NCBI GenBank assembly: GCA_024640185.1
Contig: JAHEFN010000067.1
Coordinates: 1 to 9,770 of the forward strand
DNA: 9,770 nucleotides
Source: Gemmatimonadota bacterium
GTDB taxonomy: Bacteria > Gemmatimonadota > Gemmatimonadetes > Gemmatimonadales > GWC2-71-9
Direction of reading: 5' to 3'
In this document: positions 1 through 7,277 of the stretch, piece after piece
Numbering within the stretch: position 1 is the first letter of the stretch
Layout: each line of letters opens with the position of its first letter
Notes under the pieces: generated by a model
Database searches by the model: none
Told to the model about the DNA's origin: nothing
What the model saw: only the letters and a program-made list of their open reading frames with translations
Program-made: the position numbers and the translations under genes

Positions 1-505
1 GCCGCAGTTCTTCGCCATAGACCCACGAGGCCGTGCCGTACTTGATGCGAGGCTCCTCGCTGCCGTCGGTGGTGATCGGTCGCTCCGCGGTCCCGTCGGC
101 ATTGGCCATCCAGAGATTGCGGTCGCGGTAGATCGCCTTGAGCGACGAGTCGGGGGAAAACTCCTCCGCGACCTGCCGGCCCCGGGCTGGCCCCCCGCGA
201 CGTCCCGGCCCGCGTGCGCCATCCGCCGCCGAATCAGCCGGCAGTTCCGCCGCGGATCGGGCACTGAGGTCATAGCGCCAGCGCGTGCCATCCCGACTGA
301 ACTCGAATGACTTGCCGTCATCGGCCCATCGGGCGGCAATGGCCCCCGACTTGAGCGCGGTGCGGAGCTTGGGAGCCATCTCGGTATAGCGGGCGTAGCC
401 TGGCATCTCCTTGAGGCGGTCCTGGGCCGTGAGGGTCAGCGCCGGGAGGGTGACCAGCGCGGCGAGGAGCGGCAAACGAAGGAGACGAAGGGGAAATGGG
501 CGCAC
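1..505 (-). CDS. S9 family peptidase (DPP IV-type), N-terminal part, runs off the window
   Basis: This is the first 168 codons of an exported prolyl-oligopeptidase-family serine peptidase, read on the minus strand and cut by the window edge. With the GTG at 505, residues 1-28 form a Sec signal peptide (Arg-rich start, Leu/Ala core, likely cleavage after LTA before QD). The mature part has WADDGKSFEF and YRDRNLWMANADG blade-type repeats of the DPP IV N-terminal beta-propeller. WVYGEEL at residues 161-167 resembles the double-Glu motif that binds the substrate amino terminus in DPP IV. An Arg/Gly/Pro-rich stretch at about 96-110 interrupts the propeller, as I recall for related Gemmatimonadota/Acidobacteriota proteins. 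The alpha/beta-hydrolase domain with the catalytic Ser-Asp-His lies outside the window. An in-frame ATG at 565 would add 20 residues before the signal peptide and lacks an equally placed ribosome site. The gene lies 102 nt after the peroxiredoxin stop. Family assignment is strong; the substrate is unknown. Confidence 0.85.
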   Translation of the reverse strand, partial: MRPFPLRLLRLPLLAALVTLPALTLTAQDRLKEMPGYARYTEMAPKLRTALKSGAIAARWADDGKSFEFSRDGTRWRYDLSARSAAELPADSAADGARGPGRRGGPARGRQVAEEFSPDSSLKAIYRDRNLWMANADGTAERPITTDGSEEPRIKYGTASWVYGEELR

Positions 506-513
506 GACGGCGA

Positions 514-517
514 CTCC
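514..517 (-). promoter_or_regulatory. Shine-Dalgarno that decides the S9 peptidase start
   Basis: On the minus strand GGAG lies 8 nt before the GTG at 505. This favours the GTG, which directly begins a signal peptide, over the in-frame ATG at 565. Confidence 0.55.
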
Positions 518-574
518 GGAGTCGAGGAAGATCGGTTTGGGAGGGGAGAAGGGCCCCAGACCCATACGCGTGGC

Positions 575-597
575 GCCCGGCACGGGTTGCACCGGGC
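575..597 (-). other. GC hairpin between peroxiredoxin and S9 peptidase genes
   Basis: GCCCGG at 575-580 pairs with CCGGGC at 592-597 (6 bp, 11-nt loop) in the 102-nt gap. No T-run follows on the minus strand, so this is at best a weak or processing-type structure rather than a convincing intrinsic terminator. A run of nine C (minus strand, 607-599) lies just after the peroxiredoxin stop. Confidence 0.25.
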
Positions 598-607
598 TGG
601 GGGGGGG

Positions 608-1156
608 TCAGCGCCCCGGGCGCAACTCGGCCAGCGCCGTCTTCAGGGCCTCGTAGGAGGTGGGATCAAGTTCGGCGAACGGCTTCATGACCGCGTGAAT
701 GCGACCCTCAGCGTCGATCACGTACAGGAATCGCGACTCGAAGCCCCGGTCCTCGCGAAACGCTCCATACGCCTTCCCCGCGACGCCCTCGACGTCGGCG
801 GCGAAACGGAACGGAAACCGTTCGTCCTCGGCCCAGGAGGCAAGCACCGCAGCCGGGTCATTGGAAATCGCGATCAGGGCGACGTCCGTGCCGAAGATCT
901 CGGCATACCGGTCGCGGTAGGCCTTCATCTGGATCGTACAGCCCGAGGTCCTCGCCCTGGGGAAGAACGCGAGCACCACCGGTGTCCCGCGCAGCGACGA
1001 GAGGGTGAGCGGCGCCTTGGCGACGCCATCCTGGGTGGCAACCGTCAGCGTCCAGTCCGGGGCGAGGTCGCCGACCGCCGGACCACCGGATTGGGCAAGG
1101 AGACCGGCGGGGGCAACCAACAGTGCGGCGAACCAGAGGTTCCTGGGGAACGACAT
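608..1156 (-). CDS. Exported peroxiredoxin (AhpC/TSA, BCP-like), single cysteine
   Basis: This 182-aa thioredoxin-fold peroxidase would reduce H2O2 or organic peroxides through one peroxidatic cysteine. The start MSFPRNLWFAALLVAPAG followed by LLAQ is a Sec signal peptide, so it should act outside the cytoplasm. PRARTSGC (residues 66-73) fits the family PxxxTxxC active site with Cys73 as peroxidatic residue, and Arg142 in FESRFLYVID is the likely conserved Arg. No other cysteine exists in the protein. The resolving Cys five residues on, seen in many BCP proteins, is replaced by Met, so it should be a 1-Cys enzyme needing an external thiol. ATG codons at 1159 and 1156 are both possible; GAGGA at 1168-1164 is 7 nt from the second, which I chose. 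An upstream GTG at 1252 only adds an out-of-place 32-residue leader inside the preceding gene. Only 10 nt separate it from that gene's stop, so co-translation is likely. Confidence 0.88.
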   Translation of the reverse strand: MSFPRNLWFAALLVAPAGLLAQSGGPAVGDLAPDWTLTVATQDGVAKAPLTLSSLRGTPVVLAFFPRARTSGCTIQMKAYRDRYAEIFGTDVALIAISNDPAAVLASWAEDERFPFRFAADVEGVAGKAYGAFREDRGFESRFLYVIDAEGRIHAVMKPFAELDPTSYEALKTALAELRPGR

Positions 1157-1163
1157 CATCAAG

Positions 1164-1168
1164 TCCTC
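1164..1168 (-). promoter_or_regulatory. Ribosome binding site overlapping the upstream stop codon
   Basis: GAGGA (minus strand, 1168-1164) shares bases with the TGA stop (1169-1167) of the propeller gene and sits 7 nt before the peroxiredoxin ATG at 1156. This suggests translational coupling of the two genes. Confidence 0.5.
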
Positions 1169-2390
1169 AGCGTGTGGAAGTGACGCGCCAGATCTTGCCA
1201 GCGCCATCGGAGGCAATGTACAGCGACCCGTCGTGCCCGATCGCGACGCCACTGGCTCGCAGGCCCGTCACGGAATCCGTGGCGGTCGCGAAGGTGGAGT
1301 ACTCGCCGGTCGGCTGGCCATCACGGAACGGTATGAAGACGACCCGGTATCCGGCCTGGGGCAACGGTGCCCGATTCCACGAGCCGTGGAAGGCGAGGAA
1401 CGCGCCGCCCTGGTACGCCGGACCGAATGACGCGTGGGTATAGAACGCCAGGGCGAGCGGGGCCCAGTGCCCCGGAAAACCGATCGCCGGCTGGGTCTTC
1501 TCGGCACACTCGCCCTCCCGTACGCCGTCCCCGCCGTATTCCGGTGCCAGCACCTTGCGGCCCGCGATCGGGTCATGGTAGCAGTAGGGCCAGCCGTAGT
1601 CGGCCCCCTCCGTGACCGGACCGAACTCCTCGGACGGCTTCTCCGCATTGTCTTCATCGCTGAAGCCGGGCCAGCTATTGAGCCGGTCGCGGCCGTGGAC
1701 CGCCGCCCAGAGGACACCGGTCGTCGGCTCGATGGCCAGGGCCATCGCATTGCGAAGCCCCGTCGCCCAGCGTCGCCCGGTTGTCGGCGTCTGTCCCGTG
1801 GCGGCGGCATCATACCGCCAGATCCCGGCGCGCGTCGGCAACTCGGCACAGGGGCGTTGGCCGGCGACCTGGGCACCTCGCGCGGCCGCGCAGGCATTGC
1901 TGGCGGAACCATGGTCGACATAGAGCGCCCCATCGGCCCCGATGGTGAGGGTGGTCGCGCCATGCCCGCCATCGCTGGGGAGCCCGGTCACCACCTCGAC
2001 CCCCTCACCGGCAAGGCCGAAGCGGCCCGCCTGCCACGGATAGCGAACGATCCGATCGTTGAAGCCGAGGAAGACGGACCCATTGGCGAAGGCCACCCCG
2101 GTGGCGCTCCCGGTCACCACCTGCTCCGAGCGATCGGCGTGACCATCACCATCGGCGTCGCGGAGCACGGTCATCCCGCCACCACCGCGGCTCTGCTGAG
2201 CCACGAAGAGGTCGCCGTTGGGAGCCACCACCAGATGTCGCGGGCCGACAAGCTCGGCGAAGAGGGTGGCGCAGAAGCCGTCGGGGAGTGTCAGCCCGCC
2301 ATTGTCAGGATCACACGCCTCGCGACCGCTGCCGAAGGCGGCGAGGGAGGCGGCAGAGCCGAGAACCAGAGCAAGAGGAAGCAGTCTCAT
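1167..2390 (-). CDS. Secreted sorbosone/PQQ-dependent sugar dehydrogenase-like protein, copy 2
   Basis: This 407-aa protein starts with a signal peptide (residues 1 to about 20) followed by a beta-propeller of the soluble glucose/sorbosone dehydrogenase type. Visible marks are DADGDGHAD at 78-86 (a calcium-binding type loop), GGHGATTLTIGADGALYV at 141-158 with His143 where the family's catalytic base lies, GLRNA with Arg213-Asn214, HGRD at 232-235, GWPYC at 266-270 and GHWAPLAL at 307-314. Six cysteines (26, 40, 167, 181, 270, 295) match those of the paralogue at 3791-5038 and probably form three disulfides. No CxxCH haem motif is present. The family oxidises aldoses or similar sugars with PQQ and passes electrons to soluble acceptors; the substrate here, and even PQQ use, are inferred. 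The ATG at 2390 lies 76 nt after the DUF885 stop and has only a weak GAGA-type ribosome site. The stop nearly abuts the peroxiredoxin start. Confidence 0.85.
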   Translation of the reverse strand: MRLLPLALVLGSAASLAAFGSGREACDPDNGGLTLPDGFCATLFAELVGPRHLVVAPNGDLFVAQQSRGGGGMTVLRDADGDGHADRSEQVVTGSATGVAFANGSVFLGFNDRIVRYPWQAGRFGLAGEGVEVVTGLPSDGGHGATTLTIGADGALYVDHGSASNACAAARGAQVAGQRPCAELPTRAGIWRYDAAATGQTPTTGRRWATGLRNAMALAIEPTTGVLWAAVHGRDRLNSWPGFSDEDNAEKPSEEFGPVTEGADYGWPYCYHDPIAGRKVLAPEYGGDGVREGECAEKTQPAIGFPGHWAPLALAFYTHASFGPAYQGGAFLAFHGSWNRAPLPQAGYRVVFIPFRDGQPTGEYSTFATATDSVTGLRASGVAIGHDGSLYIASDGAGKIWRVTSTR

Positions 2391-2466
2391 CGTTGTCTCA
2401 CGGGACAGGGATCATGAACAGGAGACCAGGCAGGAAAGGACCGCAGGACCATGTCGGATGTCGCGT

Positions 2467-3756
2467 TCAGGGCCGCGGTGCCAGGTCGCCGGGGAGCCTT
2501 GGCGACGCGAGCAGCTCCCCGAAGACCCGCCAGCGCTCGCTCATCTCGGCACCGCCGACCCGTTCGACATACTGGGCGACCATGTCGCGGCCGAGATTGT
2601 AGTTGATGACGTAGCTGCGGTAGGTCTCGATGAACCGCAGGGTCTTGGCAGCGGCCGCCGGCTCCTGCAACCAATAGTGTTCCATCGCCGCGACGGCCGC
2701 GGTCGAGTCGATCTCGCCGTCAAGATACCGCCGGGCCACCATATTGCGGGCGTAGTTGAGCCCAGCCATCGCCTCCCGCACCGCGGCATTCTGCTCGGCG
2801 ATCGCCGGATCGAGGCCCGCCAGCGGAAAGAGCGAGTCACGCTCGAAGGCAGTCCGGGCTTCGCCCGGGAACGCCATTTCGATGCCGTAGTTGGCGCTGC
2901 CCTCGGCAATCAGCGATTGCGGCGAGAAGAGTGGGTAGACCGACAGTTCGACCCATCCCCGTTCGTCAACCAGCGCCCGCTCCAACGAGGCGTTGTAGAC
3001 GTGGTGACCAGGGTATCCCTCGTGGCACGCCAGGTCGATCGCGCGGTCGACGGCGATCGGGAAGTCGAGGTTGACCTGGATGAGGGAGACACTGCCACCC
3101 TGATACCAGTTGTAGGCGTTCCAGGATGTCCCGGTGAGGTACTCCAGGTCGAATCGTTCGCCCTCGGGGAGCGGCAAGTGGGCCATCGTGCGCGCCCGGC
3201 ACGCGGCGATCGCCACCTTGAAGACCGTGTCCACCTGCGCCGCGGGGATCATGACCCGGGCACGAAACGCTTGGTACCGCTCCGCCAACGAGGCGTCGCC
3301 CGGGATGAGCTGGTCGAGAGCACTCAGCAGCGAATCGAAGTGGGCATCGTCGAAGTGCGGCGGCGTCGCATCGTAGAGGCCCCGTGCCTCGACGTCGAAA
3401 CGGCTCTGCTCGCCGGCGAGCATCCGGGCCCTGAACGCCATCGACCCGAGCTGGGTGCGCAGATAGCGATGCCGCATCTGGTCCATCGAATCGGCGTAGG
3501 CGGGCACCACGTCGCCGAGGATGGCCGACAACGAGTCAACGCCGGCCGTGATCGCCTCGAGCGAGAGGGCGTCGCGGTCGGCAATCGCCCGCAGGGAGTC
3601 AGGGCCGTAATAGGCATCGACGTAGTTCGCGTCGTGCTGCCCCATCGACAGTGCCAGGACGACGTATTGCGTCGCGACCGCATCGAGCGGGGAGGGATCG
3701 GGCGCCGCGGGCGCGCAGGCCGACATGGCAAACGAGAGGAGCAGCAGTCGACGCAT
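2467..3756 (-). CDS. DUF885-type lipoprotein, putative zinc metallopeptidase
   Basis: This 429-aa protein begins MRRLLLLSFA and reaches Cys14 in a lipobox-like MSAC, so it is probably a lipoprotein. The diagnostic motif is HEGYPGHH (His245, Glu246, His251, His252), the DUF885 signature, which resembles the zinc site of gluzincin peptidases. SLIAEGSANYG, with Glu285 about 34 residues further on, would supply the third ligand or helix. The rest is mostly helical with no second recognisable domain. DUF885 proteins are usually nearer 550-600 aa, so this is a short member. Peptidase activity is inferred from the motif, not established for this protein. The ATG at 3756 is preferred because GGAG (3765-3762) lies 5 nt upstream and the signal peptide starts there; an upstream start at 3846 would overlap the preceding gene. 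It sits between two paralogous propeller genes, 34 nt after the first. Confidence 0.82.
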   Translation of the reverse strand: MRRLLLLSFAMSACAPAAPDPSPLDAVATQYVVLALSMGQHDANYVDAYYGPDSLRAIADRDALSLEAITAGVDSLSAILGDVVPAYADSMDQMRHRYLRTQLGSMAFRARMLAGEQSRFDVEARGLYDATPPHFDDAHFDSLLSALDQLIPGDASLAERYQAFRARVMIPAAQVDTVFKVAIAACRARTMAHLPLPEGERFDLEYLTGTSWNAYNWYQGGSVSLIQVNLDFPIAVDRAIDLACHEGYPGHHVYNASLERALVDERGWVELSVYPLFSPQSLIAEGSANYGIEMAFPGEARTAFERDSLFPLAGLDPAIAEQNAAVREAMAGLNYARNMVARRYLDGEIDSTAAVAAMEHYWLQEPAAAAKTLRFIETYRSYVINYNLGRDMVAQYVERVGGAEMSERWRVFGELLASPRLPGDLAPRP

Positions 3757-3790
3757 CGAGACTCCAGACTGGGGACCCAGCAGCCGGGGA

Positions 3791-5038
3791 TCACCTCTCG
3801 ATGGGGGCACCCGGACGGACCATGAAGATACGGCCGTGGTCGTCATCGGAGAGGAAGAGGTGGCCGTCTGCGGCGATGGCGACCCCGCTCAGGCGGAGCG
3901 CCCCGGGGCCCTGGCCGGAAACCGCGAAGATGCGCTGGGGGCCTAGAGGGGCTCCCAGCGAGTCGAGTGTGACGAACAGGGCGTAGTGGCCGTCCTCCGG
4001 GAGCGGCCGGCGACCCCGGGAACCGTGAAAGACCAGGAAGGCACCGTGCCGCCATCCCTCCGGGAGGGCGTCGGTACTGAACGTCAACGCCATGGGGGCC
4101 CAGTGCCCAGGGAAGACCCTGGCGGGGAGGGTCTTCGACTCACAGTCGGCACGGGGATCAGCCACGCCCTGATACTCGGGAGCCCTGACCAGGGTGGGAG
4201 TACCCTCTGGAGACCACCGTGGCATGCAATACGGCCAGCCATGGTCGCTGCCCGGAATCACCTCGAACAGCATCTCGGCGGGTTGGAGTGCAGACTCCTC
4301 GTTGGTCCATCCCCACCGCCTGTTGAGGGCATCGCGTCCGTGGCCCATCGCCCAGATTCGGTCGGTGCGCGGATCCACCGCGATCGGCATGGCGTTCCGC
4401 AGCCCGGTGGCCACCCGCTCCTGCCTCCACGGCTCGCCGGCTCCCTCCCCCGGCACCAACCTCCAGATCCCCGCACGGGTCTCCAGGTCGGGACATGGCA
4501 ACCTCCCGGGAGCTCGTTCGTCACCCGGCGCACAGTTGTCACTCGCCGATCCGAACGAGACATAGACGGATCCATCGGGGTGCACCGCGATCCCCTTCTG
4601 GTTGTGCGCGTAGCCGTAATCGAGATACGGCAACCCCTCCGCCAACCACTCCATCTCCCCCGTCGGCTCGGCGGCCTGGGCAGGCCAGCGCCATCGAACA
4701 ATCGCCTTCTCCGAGGCGAAGTAGAGCCAATCGCCCGCCCACGCCACGCTGTGCCCGCCTTCGCCATGGCCGAACTCGGTCACCAGATCCGCGATGCCAT
4801 CGCCGTCCGTGTCTCGAAGGATGACGATCCCGGGCGCGGTGCGCCGCGCCGCCACCACGGCACCACTCGGATGGACCACCAGGTGTCGGACAGGACCCAG
4901 GTTATCGGCGAACGGCATCACGCAGAATCCATCCGGGACGCTGACGTGGATCAGGTAGCCATCGCAGTCGCGCCCAGATTGGGCCATCGCGGTGGCTGGC
5001 AACAGGAGAAGCAGGAGCCCAGGAAGGAAACGAAGCAC
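3791..5038 (-). CDS. Secreted sorbosone/PQQ-dependent sugar dehydrogenase-like protein, copy 1
   Basis: This 415-aa protein is a paralogue of the gene at 1167-2390. It has a clear signal peptide (MLRFLPGLLLLLLPATAMAQ, residues 1-20), then a propeller with DTDGDGIAD at 76-84, YAHNQKGIAVHPDGSVYV at 143-160 with His145 in the catalytic-base position, GLRNA (Arg214-Asn215), HGRD at 233-236, GSDHGWPYC at 263-271 and GHWAPMAL at 311-318. Cysteines 25, 39, 169, 182, 271 and 299 occupy the same places as in the other copy. Identity between the copies is moderate by eye, so the duplication is old or the two were recruited separately. It starts with GTG at 5038, with GGAG (5048-5045) 6 nt upstream and metB ending 39 nt before. 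The likely role is periplasmic oxidation of a sugar or sugar-like aldehyde; the substrate is unknown. It heads the run of exported proteins. Confidence 0.85.
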   Translation of the reverse strand: MLRFLPGLLLLLLPATAMAQSGRDCDGYLIHVSVPDGFCVMPFADNLGPVRHLVVHPSGAVVAARRTAPGIVILRDTDGDGIADLVTEFGHGEGGHSVAWAGDWLYFASEKAIVRWRWPAQAAEPTGEMEWLAEGLPYLDYGYAHNQKGIAVHPDGSVYVSFGSASDNCAPGDERAPGRLPCPDLETRAGIWRLVPGEGAGEPWRQERVATGLRNAMPIAVDPRTDRIWAMGHGRDALNRRWGWTNEESALQPAEMLFEVIPGSDHGWPYCMPRWSPEGTPTLVRAPEYQGVADPRADCESKTLPARVFPGHWAPMALTFSTDALPEGWRHGAFLVFHGSRGRRPLPEDGHYALFVTLDSLGAPLGPQRIFAVSGQGPGALRLSGVAIAADGHLFLSDDDHGRIFMVRPGAPIER

Positions 5039-5044
5039 GGATGA

Positions 5045-5048
5045 CTCC
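5045..5048 (-). promoter_or_regulatory. Shine-Dalgarno for the GTG-initiated propeller gene
   Basis: GGAG on the minus strand lies 6 nt before the GTG at 5038, supporting that non-ATG start, which directly begins the signal peptide. Confidence 0.5.
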
Positions 5049-5073
5049 GGGGATGCGCGCGGTGAGGATCCCC
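5049..5073 (-). other. Intercistronic inverted repeat after metB
   Basis: GGGGAT and ATCCCC (6-bp perfect arms at 5068-5073 and 5049-5054, 13-nt spacer) lie in the 39-nt gap between the metB stop and the GTG at 5038. The downstream arm touches the ribosome site of the next gene. No T-run follows, so a terminator is unlikely; it could modulate ribosome access or mRNA processing, or be chance. Confidence 0.3.
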
Positions 5074-5077
5074 AAAA

Positions 5078-6280
5078 CTATGGCGACGACTCGTCCACCG
5101 ACACTGCAGCCGACCGCGCCACACCCTCCGCCCGGGCCAGCCCCCCCGCAATGTCCGCCACCAGGTCACGGGCATCCTCGATGCCGACGGAGAGGCGCAG
5201 GAGATCGTTGCCGATGCCGGCGCACCGGCGCGCGGCAGGATCCATGGCTGCGTGGGTCATCGTCGCCGGATGCGCCACCAGGGACTCCACCCCGCCGAGT
5301 GACTCCGCCAGGGTGAACAGCTCGAGGCCGCGCACGAACGCCTCGACCGCCGCCTCGCCGCCGTGGAGTTCGAACGACACCATCGCGCCAAAGCCGTGCT
5401 GCTGCCGCCGAGCGATCTCGTGCCCGGGGTGATCGGCACATCCGGGATACCAGACCCGGCGCACGACCGGTGCGGCCACCAGGGCCTCGACCACGGCGGC
5501 GGCGTTCTCCGCATGAATCCGGGTCCGGGCATGCAGGGTCCGCAAGCCCCGGAGGGCGAGATAGGCATCAAACGGCGAGCCGGTGAGCCCCAGGCAGTTG
5601 GCCCACCAGGCGAGCTGTTCACCGATGGTGGGGTCGGCTGCCACGATCGCGCCCCCGACCATGTCGCTGTGCCCGTTGAGATACTTGGTCGTGGAGTGCA
5701 CCACGACATCGGCACCGAGCGCGATCGGTTGTTGCCAGACCGGCGAGAGGAAGGTGTTGTCGGCCACCACCAACGCCCCCGCGGCATGTGCCTCGGTGGC
5801 GACCTCGGCGATATCGGTGATCCGCAGCAGTGGATTGCTGGGCGTCTCGATCCAGACCAGCCGTGGGTCCCGTGCCATGGCCGTCCGCCGAGCCACCGGA
5901 TCGGCGAGGTCGACGAAGGCCACCTCGAACTGGCCGCGACGGTCGGCATGGGTGAGCAAACGATGCGTCCCCCCGTAGCAATCGTGTGTGGCGACGATCA
6001 ACTGACCCGGGTCGAGCAGCTGCACACACGTCGTCACCGCGGCCATCCCGGTGGCGGTGATGATCCCTGTTGCCCCGCCCTCAAGGTCGGCGATCGCCTC
6101 ACCGAGCAGGTCCCGCGTCGGATTGCCGGAGCGGGTGTAGTCGTACCGACCCTTGCGGCCGAGTCCCTCGAAGGCGAAGGTCGACGAGAGGTGGATCGGG
6201 GGCACCACCGCACCGTGATGCCGATCGGAAGCCACCCCGGCCCGCACCGCGCGGGTCACCGGACTAGTGTCGCAGGCCAT
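5078..6280 (-). CDS. metB: Cystathionine gamma-synthase (O-acylhomoserine-dependent)
   Basis: This 400-aa PLP enzyme of the Cys/Met metabolism family joins cysteine to O-acyl-L-homoserine to give cystathionine in the cytoplasm. YTRSGNPTR (residues 48-56) carries the Tyr and Arg that bind the PLP phosphate of the neighbouring subunit. ADNTFLSP (173-180) holds the PLP-ring Asp174, and HSTTKYLNGHSD holds the Schiff-base Lys199. SLGGVESL (327-334), HPATMTHAAM (337-346) and RLSVGIED with Arg362 are typical of MetB-like members. Length and motif order are complete. The reading frame is open 200 codons further upstream, but that part is the metX gene in another frame. The ATG at 6280 with GGAGG (6290-6286) 5 nt before it is the true start and overlaps the metX end by 17 nt, a sign of coupling. 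O-acylhomoserine sulfhydrylase or cystathionine gamma-lyase activity cannot be excluded from sequence alone, but the partner gene favours MetB. Confidence 0.92.
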   Translation of the reverse strand: MACDTSPVTRAVRAGVASDRHHGAVVPPIHLSSTFAFEGLGRKGRYDYTRSGNPTRDLLGEAIADLEGGATGIITATGMAAVTTCVQLLDPGQLIVATHDCYGGTHRLLTHADRRGQFEVAFVDLADPVARRTAMARDPRLVWIETPSNPLLRITDIAEVATEAHAAGALVVADNTFLSPVWQQPIALGADVVVHSTTKYLNGHSDMVGGAIVAADPTIGEQLAWWANCLGLTGSPFDAYLALRGLRTLHARTRIHAENAAAVVEALVAAPVVRRVWYPGCADHPGHEIARRQQHGFGAMVSFELHGGEAAVEAFVRGLELFTLAESLGGVESLVAHPATMTHAAMDPAARRCAGIGNDLLRLSVGIEDARDLVADIAGGLARAEGVARSAAVSVDESSP

Positions 6281-7220
6281 GCCGGCCTCCCTCGCCGAGG
6301 CCGGCGTGCACCACGCCGCCGACCGTCTCGATCTCCTTGAGAAAGGCATCATGGCCGTATCGTGAGGCCGCCTCATGCAGGCGACATTCCCCACCATGGC
6401 GATCCCGGAGTTCCCGGAGTTGCCAGAGCGGTACCAGCTGATCCTCGACCACCCCGAACAGTGTGGTCGGCGTGGTGATCGCCCCGGGATCAACGCCGTG
6501 CAGGTCGAGTGACTCCGACAAGGACAGGTAGCGTCGGGCATCGAATCGTGCGGCGAATGTCCGTCCCCCGTGCTCGAGGTACTCCTCGACGGGGAAGCGC
6601 GGGACGTCTTCCACCCATCGTGGCTCGACGGCAAACCGTTCGGCGAACTCTCCGGCACTCCGGTAGGTCGTGATCCCAAGCCCCCGTGCGATGGCGATGC
6701 CGGTCGTGGGCACGCCAGCGAGCAGCCCGAGTTGGACGATGCGCCGCTGGAGCACTCGGTGCGCCGTGGCCATCGGGTGCGGGGCGTGGGCGGCGGAGAG
6801 CACCACGAGACGACCGACCCGCGTCGGGTACCGCACGGCAAAGGCGAGGGCCACCATGCCGCCATACGACGCGCCGACAATCGCCTCCAACCGGTCGATG
6901 GCGAGATGGTCCATCACCCGGGCCAGTCCGTCGGCCTGATCGGCGGTGGTGACCGGACGGTCGATCGCCGTCAGCCAGTCGATGCCCAGGACCCGATGAC
7001 GGTCAGTGTCGATTGCCCGACCGGGGCCGATGAGGGCTTGCCACCAGCCGGGCGACGGATCACCGGCGGTGGCCGTCAGATGGCGGTCGGCCGAGATCCC
7101 GCCCAGGGCAGCGATCACCGGGCTGCGGGCAGGGCCGCAGATCTCGAACTCCGGCGGCGTCAGGGTGGTCACGGGAAGGGTCCCCGTGCGGGAACGGGGA
7201 TGGGGTCGACAGGTGGACAT
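6264..7220 (-). CDS. metX: MetX-like homoserine O-acyltransferase
   Basis: This alpha/beta-hydrolase enzyme of about 318 aa should acylate L-homoserine from an acyl-CoA, the committed step toward methionine. Numbered from the ATG at 7223, the nucleophile is Ser119 in VGASYGGMVALAFA, the acid is Asp261 in VVEDQLVP and the base is His291 in RYGHDAFL, the usual MetX end motif. The N-terminal part has GGISADRH (41-48) and GWWQALIGPGRAIDT (59-73). The elbow GASYGG differs from the GGSMGG common in standard MetX, and the protein is shorter, so it belongs to a divergent branch; I cannot tell acetyl from succinyl specificity. ATGs at 7223 and 7220 are both possible. GAGGG at 7232-7228 is 4 and 7 nt away respectively, so I chose 7220. 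A GTG at 7172 is a further candidate because the first 17 residues look non-conserved. The upstream SAM-II riboswitch and the overlap with metB support the role. Confidence 0.88.
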   Translation of the reverse strand: MSTCRPHPRSRTGTLPVTTLTPPEFEICGPARSPVIAALGGISADRHLTATAGDPSPGWWQALIGPGRAIDTDRHRVLGIDWLTAIDRPVTTADQADGLARVMDHLAIDRLEAIVGASYGGMVALAFAVRYPTRVGRLVVLSAAHAPHPMATAHRVLQRRIVQLGLLAGVPTTGIAIARGLGITTYRSAGEFAERFAVEPRWVEDVPRFPVEEYLEHGGRTFAARFDARRYLSLSESLDLHGVDPGAITTPTTLFGVVEDQLVPLWQLRELRDRHGGECRLHEAASRYGHDAFLKEIETVGGVVHAGLGEGGRHGLRH

Positions 7221-7252
7221 CATGCTGCCCTCGGGCCAGGGGTCGTCGTCGT

Positions 7253-7277
7253 CCCCGGACGCGCAAAGCGCCCGGGG
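7253..7277 (-). promoter_or_regulatory. Strong GC hairpin in the metX leader, possible expression platform
   Basis: CCCCGG (7277-7272) pairs with CCGGGG (7258-7253), and inside it GCGC (7271-7268) pairs with GCGC (7264-7261) around a TTT loop, with a 2-nt bulge. This makes a 10-bp GC-only stem between the SAM-II aptamer and the metX start. No T-run follows, so it is not a classical intrinsic terminator. It could be part of the riboswitch output or a pause site. On the plus strand the same sequence lies upstream of the ettA promoter. Confidence 0.5.

Noticed and set aside
2218..3825. 535-codon plus-strand open frame opposite the DUF885 gene
   Set aside because: It is antisense to genes with clear domains, and its Arg/Gly/His-rich translation is typical of high-GC shadow frames.
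3986..5044. 352-codon plus-strand open frame opposite the first propeller gene
   Set aside because: Same reason: the minus-strand protein has a signal peptide and conserved motifs, while this one has none.
5363..6340. 325-codon plus-strand open frame opposite metB
   Set aside because: metB is unmistakable on the other strand; this frame lacks any recognisable motif.
6281..6880. Open frame extending metB by 200 codons upstream
   Set aside because: It runs through metX in another frame, its translation is Ser/Arg/Pro-rich without family similarity, and the ATG at 6280 has a good ribosome site and starts the homologous part.
7253..7277. Intrinsic terminator in the metX leader
   Set aside because: The stem is strong, but no T-run follows on either strand, so I list it only as a hairpin.
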